IMG/VR virus record: IMGVR_UViG_3300031669_000048
Span: 1-47,914 of that record
Direction: 5' to 3' (one strand)
DNA: 47,914 nucleotides
From: a virus
Shown: positions 6,468 through 14,700 of the stretch, piece after piece
Numbering within the stretch: the first letter of the stretch is position 1
How the letters are laid out: each line of letters starts with the position of its first letter
Made by a program: the position numbers and the translations under genes
The notes under the pieces: generated by a model
The model's input: only the letters and a program-made list of their open reading frames with translations
Told to the model about the DNA's origin: nothing
The model's database searches: none

Positions 6468-6496
6468 ATAATAACAACTTACCGTTGTAATGTCAA
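6468..6496 (-). promoter_or_regulatory. Early leftward promoter with embedded operator
   Basis: On the reverse strand TTGACA and TATTAT are exactly 17 bases apart. The operator ACAACTTACCGTTGT (6474-6488) fills the spacer, so repressor binding would block RNA polymerase directly. This is the main promoter for cro and the early operon. Confidence 0.8.
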
Positions 6497-6543
6497 CAAC
6501 TTTTTGTTAAAGTTATTTATCTAAACAAAATGTTGTATATAAT
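6496..6543 (+). promoter_or_regulatory. CI promoter region with weaker operators
   Basis: A TATAAT box at 6538-6543 precedes the CI ribosome binding site, but no good -35 lies 17 bases upstream. Two degenerate operators (ACAACTTTTTGTT from 6496; ACAAAATGTTGT from 6525) overlap it. The arrangement fits an autoregulated repressor promoter. Confidence 0.5.
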
Positions 6544-6562
6544 ATTTTAAAGGGGTGGTTTC

Positions 6563-6958
6563 ATGTTTGGTAAAAGACTAAAAATGCTTAGAGAAGAAAA
6601 GGAAATGTCTCAGGATGATCTTGGGAGGGTTTTAAATGTTACACAACAAACAGTGAATAATTATGAAAATGCGAAGAGAGCACCAAACCTAGAAATGCTT
6701 TGTAAAATAGCTGACTTTTTTGAAGTTAGTAAGGATTATCTCCTTGAGCAATCGGACGACTTTCGCTTCCAACCAAAACTAAACATCCTATCTTTGTTTA
6801 ATTTCAAGTCAATCGAAATCACTGCAAAGAAAGAACAGCGCATAAAAAAACTTCTGGAATTATCAGAGGATAGCCAAGTAGACGTGGAAAAGATTATAGA
6901 TATTTTTGCGCAAAAAGACAAAGCGAGGGACGAGCAGGCAGCCGCAATGGGAAGTTAA
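6563..6958 (+). CDS. CI-like XRE repressor
   Basis: This 131-residue protein has an N-terminal helix-turn-helix (MSQDDLGRVLNVTQQTVNNYENAKRAPNLEMLCKIADFFEVSKDYLL, residues 14-60) and a helical C-terminal segment without a LexA-type peptidase motif. The ATG follows AAAGGGGTGG. Divergent transcription from cro across shared operators identifies it as the likely lysogeny-maintenance repressor. Lacking the self-cleaving domain, it may respond to induction differently from lambda CI. Confidence 0.8.
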   Translation: MFGKRLKMLREEKEMSQDDLGRVLNVTQQTVNNYENAKRAPNLEMLCKIADFFEVSKDYLLEQSDDFRFQPKLNILSLFNFKSIEITAKKEQRIKKLLELSEDSQVDVEKIIDIFAQKDKARDEQAAAMGS

Positions 6959-7020
6959 TTCTTTTTCTCCCAAAATGGATAAGGAGAATCTTGAAGAAAT
7001 AGCCGAAACATAAAACAAAG

Positions 7021-7048
7021 AACCCCCGGCGCCGAGCCGGTGGGTTCT
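7021..7048 (+). terminator. Hairpin downstream of the CI gene
   Basis: GAACCC-CCGGC pairs with GCCGG-TGGGTTC, followed by a short T-containing run. It lies between the repressor and the next rightward gene and probably attenuates read-through. The U-tract is poor, so termination may be partial. Confidence 0.5.
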
Positions 7049-7070
7049 TGTGTAAGGAGAGTGATAGTTA

Positions 7071-7304
7071 ATGTCAAAAGAAAGTATTAGAGATTTAAAA
7101 ATAGGCATTATTGCAGGAATTATCATCATACCTTTCCTAATTTTAGTGCTGAATTTTGTGAATAATTCACCTGTCTCAGGAAATAGAAGCAACTCATCTC
7201 CTTCGGTTCAAACCACCAATGATCCTGCAAAGGAATTAAAGGAAGAAGTGGGCTTACTCAAGAAAGATGTCGAGAAGTTAAAAAACAATCCTAAATTACG
7301 GTAA
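7071..7304 (+). CDS. Single-pass membrane protein with coiled coil
   Basis: This 77-residue protein has one strong transmembrane segment (IGIIAGIIIIPFLILVLNFV, residues 11-30), a Ser/Asn-rich linker and a short C-terminal coiled coil (KELKEEVGLLKKDVEKLKN). The ATG follows AAGGAGAG. It lies in the repressor-proximal rightward region, a usual place for lysogeny-expressed morons such as superinfection-exclusion proteins. No family was recognised. Confidence 0.6.
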   Translation: MSKESIRDLKIGIIAGIIIIPFLILVLNFVNNSPVSGNRSNSSPSVQTTNDPAKELKEEVGLLKKDVEKLKNNPKLR

Positions 7305-7356
7305 ACCGATCAGGCAGGTTCTTGTTGTATAAAAAACTATAAGGAGGTGATGAAAA

Positions 7357-7695
7357 TTGAAGAAATCAATCGCCGTTTTAATCTTGGCAATATTGACCAT
7401 GTTTGTCTTTGCATCAGTCGCAGACGCCGCAGTGAGAGTTAGCGGATATTACAAAAGCAATGGAACCTATGTCGCGCCGTATTATCGCAGTAATTCGGAC
7501 GGAAACTTCTACAATAACTGGAGCACGAAAGGGAACATAAACCCATACACAGGCAGTATTGGCACGAAAACAACGCCCTCTTACAACTACTATACGCCAA
7601 GTTACAGAAGCTATTATACGCCTAGTTATAACTATTACACGCCAAGCTACAGAAGTTATTACACGCCAAGTTATTACAGCGGCTATGGTTGGTAA
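7357..7695 (+). CDS. Secreted Tyr-rich repeat protein
   Basis: This 112-residue protein starts at TTG after AAGGAGG. A signal peptide (residues 1-24, KKSIAVLILAILTMFVFASVADA) precedes a domain with VRVSGYYKSNGTYVAPYYRSNSDG and GNINPYTGSIGTK, a motif seen in small secreted bacterial proteins. The last 40 residues are tandem YYTPSY repeats. It is likely cell-wall associated and expressed from the lysogen, perhaps altering the surface (inference). Confidence 0.7.
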   Translation: MKKSIAVLILAILTMFVFASVADAAVRVSGYYKSNGTYVAPYYRSNSDGNFYNNWSTKGNINPYTGSIGTKTTPSYNYYTPSYRSYYTPSYNYYTPSYRSYYTPSYYSGYGW

Positions 7696-7702
7696 ACAAA
7701 AG

Positions 7703-7729
7703 AACCCCCTCACGTGAGGGGGCTTTATA
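7703..7729 (+). terminator. Rho-independent terminator
   Basis: CCCCCTCACGTGAGGGGG followed by CTTTAT ends the repressor-side rightward unit. The stem is perfect; the T-run is short. Confidence 0.7.
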
Positions 7730-7739
7730 CTGTCAGATA

Positions 7740-7768
7740 TTGACGCTATTACAATATTCCTCTATAAT
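7740..7768 (+). promoter_or_regulatory. Strong promoter for the second replication-like block
   Basis: TTGACG and TATAAT are 17 bases apart, close to consensus. The transcript would start near 7775 and carry a leader of about 190 nt before the first gene. Confidence 0.7.
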
Positions 7769-7782
7769 ATAAAATAACTGAA

Positions 7783-7869
7783 TAAATAAGTAATCCCCCG
7801 ATGTTACCAGCATCAAGGGATTGCAGTGGATGACTTCTGCTAAAGCCACCACTCGTCAGCTGTGTGACT
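7783..7869 (-). ncRNA. Antisense small RNA opposing the replication-block leader
   Basis: On the reverse strand TTGACC and TATAAT (7876-7904) are 17 bases apart with an extended TGC before the -10. The predicted RNA starts near 7869 and ends at a hairpin (7792-7822; AATCCC/GGGATT with an inner GATG/CATC stem) followed by ACTTATTTATT. It is about 80 nt long, has no ORF, and is completely complementary to the leader of the opposite transcript. It probably controls that transcript by antisense pairing, as in plasmid copy control or type I antitoxins. Confidence 0.65.
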
Positions 7870-7910
7870 TGTTCTATTATAGCAAAAACGGGGCACATGG
7901 TCAATACGAG

Positions 7911-7950
7911 AATAACCCTTGCGGGAGAATCCGCAGGGGTATTTTGATTT
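7911..7950 (+). terminator. Leader terminator (possible attenuator)
   Basis: ACCCTTGCGG pairs with CCGCAGGGGT, then TATTTTGATTTT. It sits between the leader promoter and the first gene's AGGAGGG site, so it can switch expression of the downstream genes on or off. This fits regulation by the overlapping antisense RNA. Confidence 0.6.
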
Positions 7951-7964
7951 TAGGAGGGTAAACA

Positions 7965-8522
7965 TTGGATAACAAGACTATCTTTAGAATTGAGAAAGAC
8001 AAGAAAAACCCTTTCGCTATGGTTGATAAAGGTGTTCTTTCCGATTCAACAATATCATGGAAGTCAAAAGGCATACTTGTGTATTTACTTAGTAAACCAG
8101 ATGATTGGAATGTTGTTATGTCCGACATTATAAATAAGGCTAAAGACGGAAGGGACGCTGTTTATTCTGGCTTAAAGGAACTAATAAAAGCAGGTTATAT
8201 AAAAAGAACAAGGAGGCGCAATAAAGAAGGACGCCTTGAAGGGCATGAGTATATTGTGTACGAGAAAAAACAAATTCCTACTAATAAAAAACCATGTATG
8301 AAATATATGGATTATCTAAACACGGAACACTGGCAAAAAGTTAGGAATGATGCTTTGAAAAGATCAAATTATTCATGTCAACTATGTAATAGTAAAGATA
8401 GTCTAAATGTCCACCATCGAACTTATGAACGGAAAGGCGAAGAATTACCGTCTGATGTCATAGTATTATGCCAATTTTGCCATAAAAAATTCCATGATGT
8501 TGATGTAGCATCAAATGAGTAG
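7965..8522 (+). CDS. Replication-type winged-helix protein fused to an HNH domain
   Basis: This 185-residue protein starts at TTG after GGAGGG. Residues 1-90 match helix-turn-helix proteins of Gram-positive phages and plasmids (NPFAMVDKGVLSDSTISWKSKGILVYLLSKPDDW). Residues 110-180 form an HNH nuclease domain: two zinc CxxC pairs (CQLCNSKDSLNVHHRTYERKG..., CQFCHKKFHD) around the catalytic HH. The fusion is unusual; an HNH homing domain may have been captured by a replication gene. It overlaps the next gene by eight bases. Confidence 0.7.
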   Translation: MDNKTIFRIEKDKKNPFAMVDKGVLSDSTISWKSKGILVYLLSKPDDWNVVMSDIINKAKDGRDAVYSGLKELIKAGYIKRTRRRNKEGRLEGHEYIVYEKKQIPTNKKPCMKYMDYLNTEHWQKVRNDALKRSNYSCQLCNSKDSLNVHHRTYERKGEELPSDVIVLCQFCHKKFHDVDVASNE

Positions 8523-9090
8523 ACTCTTATTTAATTCTAGACCGCTTGTAATTGACCCTACACTTGCAAAACTGATCGGGCTTAACGAGGCTATAATAAT
8601 TCAGCAAATCCATTATTGGCTAGAGAATAAGCGTGAAGCTGGTAAAGAGAAGAAAGTAAACGGCTTTTATTGGGTTTACAATACCTTTGAGGAATGGCAT
8701 GAACAGTTTCCGTTTTGGAGCGAAAAAACCATTAAGAGAACAATAAGCAAGTTAGAGAATAATGAATTGCTTGTCACTGGTTGCTTTAATAAGATCCCCA
8801 CAGATAGGACAAAGTGGTATAGAATTAACTACCAAACCCTGTTTACCCTTGAAAGTAGCCCATCGGGACATATTGACCCAATGGAAAGGGACAATACGGG
8901 ACAATCGAAAGGGACAACCTGCCCCGATGCAACGGGACAAAATGACCCGATGTTACCAGAGATTACTACATATATAAACAATAATGATGATATAGCTAAA
9001 AAGTTATCCACAAGAAAAGCTGAATTAAACGCCTTCCGGGAGGAGATACGATGCACTACCTCACAACAAAAGAAGCCGCCGCAATATTAG
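8515..9090 (+). CDS. Phage replication initiation-type protein
   Basis: This 191-residue protein has the opening typical of phage replisome organisers: LFNSRPLVIDPTLAKLIGLNEAIIIQQIHYWLE and then GFYWVYNTFEEWHEQFPFWSEKTIKRTISKLENNELL, a winged-helix DNA-binding domain. The C-terminal third is a polar linker without a clear helicase-loader domain. It overlaps the HTH-HNH gene, so the two are co-translated. It would be a second initiator beside the iteron-linked one at the junction. Confidence 0.7.
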   Translation: MSRLLFNSRPLVIDPTLAKLIGLNEAIIIQQIHYWLENKREAGKEKKVNGFYWVYNTFEEWHEQFPFWSEKTIKRTISKLENNELLVTGCFNKIPTDRTKWYRINYQTLFTLESSPSGHIDPMERDNTGQSKGTTCPDATGQNDPMLPEITTYINNNDDIAKKLSTRKAELNAFREEIRCTTSQQKKPPQY

Positions 9091-9557
9091 GTTGTAGCCC
9101 CAAGAATGTCACCCTACTTTGTGCCGCTGAAAAGTTTCCCGGTTGCAAGAAAGTCCCTGGCCGCAAAACCGAGGAATGGCGCATACCTGCACAGGCCGTA
9201 ATTGACTACCAGGCCAGCCGGGAAGTCGAAGTGGACGTCCTACCACCTGAGTCCTACGAGCTTGTGACGCGTCGATCCCTGCTTGATCTGATCGCGGAAG
9301 TGGTAAGCAGGAACGAAGCGGAAAACGCGGAAACAAGGAAGATGATCGAAGAGGTCAGTCAGAGGTACGAGGAAGAAGCCAAAAGGAATGAAGAAGAAAT
9401 CGAGGAGTTACGCGGAAGGCTAACGAAGCAGGAGGAAGAATTCGCGGAAACACGGAAGGAAGTCGCGGCGGTTTGGGGGAAGGTTGCGGAGATGGAAAAA
9501 AAGAAGCCCGGCTGGATTGCCAGGTTGTTAGGGATTGGGAATATTAATTTTTTCTAG
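9051..9557 (+). CDS. Excisionase/MerR-type DNA-binding protein with coiled coil
   Basis: This 168-residue protein starts with LTTKEAAAILGCSPKNVTLLCAAEKFPGCKK, a MerR/excisionase-like helix-turn-helix (residues 4-50). A charged coiled coil spans residues 85-150 (EEEAKRNEEEIEELRGRLTKQEEEFAETRKEV). The C-terminal WIARLLGIGN could touch membrane. The ATG follows GGGAGGA and overlaps the previous gene. The build resembles plasmid-borne DNA-binding coiled-coil proteins used in maintenance. Confidence 0.6.
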   Translation: MHYLTTKEAAAILGCSPKNVTLLCAAEKFPGCKKVPGRKTEEWRIPAQAVIDYQASREVEVDVLPPESYELVTRRSLLDLIAEVVSRNEAENAETRKMIEEVSQRYEEEAKRNEEEIEELRGRLTKQEEEFAETRKEVAAVWGKVAEMEKKKPGWIARLLGIGNINFF

Positions 9558-9830
9558 TTCTGCTTCTGCTCTCAGCGCCCGATCATGGGCCTTCTCGAAC
9601 AGTTCCTTATATTTGGCTGCCTCAGCTCGGAGATCGGCGTTTTCGGTTATTGCTTCAATTATTGGGCATACTCCGTTTTTAGGTTCGCATTTAAAGGTAA
9701 TTGGCTTACTGATATGGATCATTTCAAACTCTTTTTGTAGTATCTGGCTTGCCTTGGTCAAGCCTTCCCTGTATCCCTCATGATAACCTTGTTGATATTC
9801 AGGTGATTGCCTTATGTCGATAGAACTCAC
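9528..9830 (-). CDS. Hypothetical helical protein
   Basis: This 100-residue protein includes a repetitive opening (YQQGYHEGYREGLTKASQIL) and a C-terminal coiled coil (RAEAAKYKELFEKAHDRALRAEAELEKI). The GTG start overlaps the previous stop (GTGA). Its 3' end overlaps the converging DNA-binding gene by 30 bases. Confidence 0.6.
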   Translation of the reverse strand: MSSIDIRQSPEYQQGYHEGYREGLTKASQILQKEFEMIHISKPITFKCEPKNGVCPIIEAITENADLRAEAAKYKELFEKAHDRALRAEAELEKINIPNP

Positions 9831-9997
9831 TTCTCCACCTCCTTGTCCTTTTCATACTCATCAACCCATTTTTCCATCAGTTCACCCAATAGGCGTTGTA
9901 CTGACTTTATCCCTTCTAATGCGGCGTATGATTTACATTTCCGGATTGCTTCGGCGGTTGTTTCTATTTTTACGGTGCGGGTGATTAGTTCTGGCAT
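9827..9997 (-). CDS. Small ribbon-helix-helix-like protein
   Basis: This 56-residue ORF begins MPELITRTVKIETTAEAIRKCKSYAALEGIKSVQRLLGELMEKWVDEY, a strand followed by two helices as in ribbon-helix-helix repressors. AAGGAGATG lies upstream, and a strong promoter follows at 10033-10061. It is coupled to the next gene by GTGA. It probably regulates this two-gene unit. Confidence 0.55.
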   Translation of the reverse strand: MPELITRTVKIETTAEAIRKCKSYAALEGIKSVQRLLGELMEKWVDEYEKDKEVEK

Positions 9998-10032
9998 ATA
10001 GTCATCTCCTTCTATAAAGTTATCTTGTCTAC

Positions 10033-10061
10033 ATTCTACAACATATATAACTCACGGTCAA
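10033..10061 (-). promoter_or_regulatory. Leftward promoter
   Basis: TTGACC and TAGAAT are 17 bases apart on the reverse strand, immediately after the lysis-unit terminator. It drives the two small genes at 9528-9997. Confidence 0.65.
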
Positions 10062-10076
10062 GCATAAAACAGAAAA

Positions 10077-10096
10077 ACCCCCTCCGAAGAGGGGGC
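10077..10096 (-). terminator. Terminator at the end of the lysis unit
   Basis: On the reverse strand CCCCCTC-TTCG-GAGGGGG is followed by TTTTTCTGTTTT, a textbook intrinsic terminator. It ends the long leftward unit that runs through the structural and lysis genes. Confidence 0.85.
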
Positions 10097-10111
10097 AGGG
10101 GAGGGAACGTA

Positions 10112-10357
10112 TTAACATGTAGTAAATGGTGGTTGCGGTAAAGGGGTTCCGCTGTCGCTGGTCTGTTGTTGTCGCTGATTATCCCTTGGGATATACTGGC
10201 CGCCATAAGGATAAGGGGGATTTTGGCAGTTCCCATAATGGCTGCACTTTAATTCAGTGCTGAACATCCCTTCGGTTTTCGGAAGTTTTTCTTCGAGTTC
10301 GGCGTATTCCTGTTTGTGACCGCAAACCTTGTTATGTGTGCATGAATCGCATTTCAT
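10112..10357 (-). CDS. Small Cys-rich protein
   Basis: This 81-residue protein begins MKCDSCTHNKVCGHKQEYAELEEKL, a Cys-rich opening common in phage proteins, with further cysteines near residues 37-43. The internal ATG is preferred because AAGG lies nine bases upstream. It is the last gene before the terminator. Function is unknown. Confidence 0.55.
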   Translation of the reverse strand: MKCDSCTHNKVCGHKQEYAELEEKLPKTEGMFSTELKCSHYGNCQNPPYPYGGQYIPRDNQRQQQTSDSGTPLPQPPFTTC

Positions 10358-10362
10358 TTTTA

Positions 10363-10602
10363 TCATCCCTTCTTTACTAGGCTATAAGCCGCCTGCATAA
10401 ACAGGCCGGTCACTACGCCGAAACCGTAGTTGATGTACTCCCTCGCCTCTGCGTTGAAGTCCACCGGCAGGGCTCCAGCAGCCTTTCCAGCGATTAGGCC
10501 GGTTACGATAACGGCAAGCCAAATGGGTACCCACTTGGGGGCTGTACCGGGTTGTGGGGTCGGTTGCGGTTCCGGAGTTAACGGGGTTTGTTCGTCTCCC
10601 AT
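10363..10602 (-). CDS. Holin-like membrane protein
   Basis: This 79-residue protein has a Pro-rich N-terminus (PLTPEPQPTPQPGTAPKWVPIW), a transmembrane segment (LAVIVTGLIAGKAAGAL) and a second hydrophobic helix (YGFGVVTGLFMQAAYSLV). Size, topology and position next to the amidase fit a class II holin, which would let the endolysin reach the wall. The assignment rests on context. Confidence 0.55.
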   Translation of the reverse strand: MGDEQTPLTPEPQPTPQPGTAPKWVPIWLAVIVTGLIAGKAAGALPVDFNAEAREYINYGFGVVTGLFMQAAYSLVKKG

Positions 10603-10608
10603 AGGTAA

Positions 10609-10743
10609 TCACTCCTTTTTCTTAATGATTTTCCCTGTCCTATCGTTGTAAATCGTTTTGCACCGTGGGCATTCCCAGGTGTAAATGTTGCTGCGGACAG
10701 TAATCGCGGGTAGCATCTCGGCATTGCACTCAGGACACCGCAT
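10609..10743 (-). CDS. Small zinc-ribbon protein in the lysis cluster
   Basis: This 44-residue ORF (MRCPECNAEMLPAI...WECPRCKTIYNDRTGK) has CPEC and CPRC pairs 25 residues apart, a complete ribbon. AAGGAGG precedes the start. It sits between the amidase and the holin-like gene, which is unusual; a role in lysis is not implied. Confidence 0.6.
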   Translation of the reverse strand: MRCPECNAEMLPAITVRSNIYTWECPRCKTIYNDRTGKIIKKKE

Positions 10744-10764
10744 CACAGTCCCCCTCCTTACTAC

Positions 10765-11448
10765 CTACAGCGCAAACGGGGCCAGGACGCCGTAAGCCTG
10801 CTTAATCTTCTGCCGCAACATTTGGTTCTCGGCGTAATAACCGCCTGGTATAACCGTCACTGTTTTATTGGCCTCATCCCAGGCCACAACCCCACCCATA
10901 GCCTCTGCGATTGCACGCACCGGTCCGGTGGTGGTGTCGCCGCCGAGCTGGCCGGTGATCGTTGTGGATCCGATTTTAATTGTGATAGGGTCCATCTTTT
11001 TAGCCTCCAACCTTTTCATTAATTCACCCCATGGAAAGGATTTGCCGGGGCACGACGTAGCCATTAGGTCCCGGTGCCGCACTACCTGCGCCGCCGGGTA
11101 TTGCCCCTTGAGACTTCGCAGGAGGCCCACCAGGGCGTCAAATTGTGCCGGGGATGGTACAGCCTTGGTGAAATCCCCGGCCAGGACAACGCCAAGGCTG
11201 CGCTGGTTAAATCCTTGTGCGTGGGCGCCCATCTTGTTATCCGGACGGCCTTTTTCGATTGATCCGTCAGCGCGAACAATATAATGGTATCCGATTCCAA
11301 CCCATCCCTTGCTTCGGTGCCATTGATCGATTGTCTCGGCGGATACATCGGCGCTGTAGGAATGATGGACAACAAGGTAATCAACGCCGTTGATAAAGCT
11401 CATCTGATTAAGGCGTTCATTTGTCCAGGGGAACGGCTTTATCTCCAT
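10765..11448 (-). CDS. Endolysin: N-acetylmuramoyl-L-alanine amidase
   Basis: This 227-residue protein has an N-terminal amidase_2 (PGRP-like) domain: VVHHSYS with the first zinc histidine near residue 28, GIGYHYIVRADG, GRPDNKMGAHAQGFNQRSLGVVLAGDF, and HRDLMATSCPG carrying the other zinc ligands. Residues 150-205 form a copper-amine-oxidase N-terminal-like domain, common in clostridial wall hydrolases. It cleaves the stem peptide from muramic acid to release progeny. The ATG is preferred over a TTG at 11469 because AAGGGGG lies nine bases before it. Confidence 0.9.
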   Translation of the reverse strand: MEIKPFPWTNERLNQMSFINGVDYLVVHHSYSADVSAETIDQWHRSKGWVGIGYHYIVRADGSIEKGRPDNKMGAHAQGFNQRSLGVVLAGDFTKAVPSPAQFDALVGLLRSLKGQYPAAQVVRHRDLMATSCPGKSFPWGELMKRLEAKKMDPITIKIGSTTITGQLGGDTTTGPVRAIAEAMGGVVAWDEANKTVTVIPGGYYAENQMLRQKIKQAYGVLAPFAL

Positions 11449-11452
11449 CAAT

Positions 11453-11743
11453 TTAAGCCCCCTTAACAAGATTCACAACCAGTGTAACGGCCACCCCTAC
11501 CGCCGTGCTCATGATCCACCACTGGAGCCTGTCGAGTTTTTTGCCCATTTCCTTCATATCCCCCTCCAAATTGGTAATTTTAGTTTCAGCCGTGGCCATG
11601 CGTTCACAACTTGTGCAATAGCCAGTCAATGCCCCACCCCCTGGTAAATAGTTACAAAAAGGGAAGCGTTGGTTAGACACTCCCCGGTGATCGTGGTATT
11701 CTGTTTTTGCAGGAACGGGGTCACATCCCGTAAAACCCGCCAT
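11453..11743 (-). CDS. XhlA-like coiled-coil/membrane lysis protein
   Basis: The C-terminal half has the layout of hemolysin XhlA-type phage proteins: a coiled coil (ETKITNLEGDMKEMGKKLDRLQWWIM) followed by a transmembrane helix (STAVGVAVTLVVNLV). It is the gene immediately upstream of the amidase, the usual position. The ATG has GGGGTGG six bases upstream (96 residues). An internal TTG at 11629 behind AGGGGGTGG would give a 58-residue version starting at a CxxC motif, closer to the usual family length. Confidence 0.6.
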   Translation of the reverse strand: MAGFTGCDPVPAKTEYHDHRGVSNQRFPFCNYLPGGGALTGYCTSCERMATAETKITNLEGDMKEMGKKLDRLQWWIMSTAVGVAVTLVVNLVKGA

Positions 11744-11775
11744 AGGGTCCCACCCCGGGCGGGGCCTGCGCTGTT

Positions 11776-14700
11776 TTACTTAAACTTGTAAATGTCTATA
11801 TATTCCTTAACTTCCTTCTTCGGCACGTTAGTGATCGCCCTCTGTGTCGGCAACATTTTCTTCTTCTTCATTTCGTCCATAACCCGCTGAGGCGTTATGC
11901 CCATCTTCTCCAGCGCTTTAACCTGATTCAATGCCGCCGCCCTATCCTTGCTTTGCACCGTCTTAATAAACCCGTCGATGGCCTTCTGCTCCGATTCCTT
12001 GCGCCGCTGCTCAGAATAGACGATCGCCTTTGACTTATCCCTTTCAATCGCCTCTCCAGATGTGGTAAAGCCAAGTGCCTTCATCGCCTTTTCTTCCGGC
12101 TTTAACTTTGCCTTTAGCCTTCCACGGTTCCAGGGATCACTTATTTTCCCATCTGTTTCGAGCATTAAGGCGAGGTTGCCGGCAGCCGGAGAGATAGCCC
12201 TCAACATTTCGACCCATTCCTTTTTCGCCGCCAACTGTGCCGCGTTTACAACTGTACTTACAGTTGGTCCCATAAAGTCTCTTCCTTGACTCGGGACATA
12301 GTCGCCCGCGCCAATACGACGGGAAATATCCACGCCGGCATTGGAAGTAATACCATACATAATGGTTTTGGCTATTTTCTGTTTTGTGGGATCATCACTG
12401 GCCCAATCCATAAGATGTTTTTTTACTTCCAGGTCAATATCGACATTAAACATAGATTTGACCGAACTTTTCAGCAACTCAAACCCTGGCATAGCATAGT
12501 ACCCGCTAATAAGGGCAAATGGAATCCAAAAGCGAACATTTTCGGCTCCTTTAAGTTGGGTTATGAATTCAAGTTGTTTAATTGGATACTTTTTAAACTG
12601 AAACAGGACTTGCCCCACCGGACCAGAACGTCGAATAAAAGCCGGAGCCTCGGCAATACTGTAGTTAAATTGCGTCTGGTCGATAATCTGTTTTGCGTAT
12701 TCAAGGGCCTGTTGCCTGGTCTTCCCTTCGGATATGGCCTTGTGATAAGCACCAAGACCAGATGTGCGGCGTAGAAACGTATCTACTCCTTTAAAAAGGA
12801 CAAGGGAATTTTGAAATAATTTGCCCATCTGCCCAGCCTTTGAATAGCCCGCTCCGGATTCCAAGCCTAACTGTGTATCAACTCCAATCTGCTTCAATAT
12901 GCCCCTGTCAGTTGGCGTCAGTCTAGTTGCCATTTTCAACCCTTGCGCCGTCCACTTTTCACCTAACTTGGCGTAGGAGTTAATCAACTGCGTGGCGTTT
13001 ACCATGGCCGAAGAAACGTTGTATAAGCCTAATTTTGCGATTGCCACCGCGTTGGTGGTCATAGAAGCGAGCTGTAAGGATGGACGGTCCCCCAGGAATG
13101 TACCGAGAAACTTAGAAAACCCCGGCACTTTGGCAAGGCTGTTGTTAAGTAATTCTTCAACCGCTGTCGGGTTGCCGTTTATGTCGTTGATATAGTCTTT
13201 GATGTACTTAGCGGTACCAGTATGATCCTTGTCAAAAGAGCCAAACGTTCTCTCAAATTGGGTTATGGCCTTCGACTTGAACTGATCTAAGGCCGCATAC
13301 CGGCTTATCATATTGAAGTAATGCCGGTTCACCCAATCAAGGTTCTTTTCCCAGCCCTGTACACCCTTGCGCTGAAGAAAGTTACCCACAAACCGGGAGC
13401 GTCCTTTCATCCTGGCCACGCCTTCAAGCAATGCCTGCGCGTCTGCCGCCGATATACCAAACTCTTTTTCAACCTTGCTTTTCAATTTGAAATATTTCAT
13501 ATCACCAAGTACCGCGGCTTGGACATCTGCGCCGGGAAACTCAAAAGTCTTTGGCACTATCTTGATGTCGATTCCCTTTTCTCTCACCACAGGATTACTG
13601 ATAGAAACAGCTTCACGGAGAGTTTTGGCACTCCCTACCACCTGTCCATCAGCAACAATAAACCAACTATGAAAGAAATGCGGGATATAGCCTTCGCGGT
13701 AATTAACTGGTGTTTTCCCGCGCAATTCTCTCACGCTACTGGCAATTGTATGAGCGTGGTCATAAGCGGAGCGGGTAAGATTATAGGCCCGGATTACCGC
13801 ATCGTTGGCGCCAAACTCAGAACGTAATTCCGCGGCAGTAAATTTCTTGCCCATCATGTCGCCGGTGAGAAGGATTTCTTGCAACGCCGACTTATTTTCC
13901 TTGTAGGACTTAACCCCGGCAATTGCCTTGACCTTCTCCAGTGGCTTAGTGATCGGTATGGTACTACTCCCGCCAAGGGTTTTATCAATCTCAGCAAAGC
14001 GTTTATTGAACACGTTTCTGAGACGTTCCTGTACCTCCGTGGCCTTGTTTCCGCTCTCGACGTATGGTTTTATCTCTGGGTACTTCTGCGCTACCCGGGA
14101 AGGAGATTTAAACGGCGTCAATAATCCCGGCTGCTGTGCTTCCGCCCTCTGGACTATTTCTACCTTACCGCCCTTCTCAGGGATACCAAGGGCATCCTGA
14201 AGCTTTATAGCGGCCTTCTGAACACTCTCGGCAATCTTTTCTGCTGGGATGCCGGAATAGAGCATGATCGGACCTTCTGGCGTTTCGTTGACTTTCAAAA
14301 CATCATCCATGCTCTGGATTTCAGCGCGGGTAGTTTGGATGTCTTTTGGTTTTAGATCAGGATAATCCTTTAATACCTCTGGGGGAACTGGTTTGCCTTT
14401 GGAAAGTGCCAGGTCAATGGCGTTTTTGTGCCCGGACCAATAATCTACGGCCTGCTTATTCACTGTCTCTAAAGGTGCCCCACTCTTCAGAGTACCTACT
14501 GCCAGTTCCAGGTTCCTGATATGTCTACCCCTGGTTGAATCGGGGTCTTCTTTATTCTTTGTCAGGAGTCTCTTTTCCCTGTTTAATTCTCCTTCGTATT
14601 CATTAAGTCTGCCTTGTGTCCATTCTTCCCTCGTCATTTGCCACGGTTGTTTCGTTTCTATACTTTCAAGTACTCCCCCCCCTGTAATCAGTTTGGAGAG

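Noticed and set aside
11453-11629. Shorter start for the XhlA-like protein as the only form
   Set aside because: Both the upstream ATG and the internal TTG have good sites, so the longer frame was listed and the shorter one noted.
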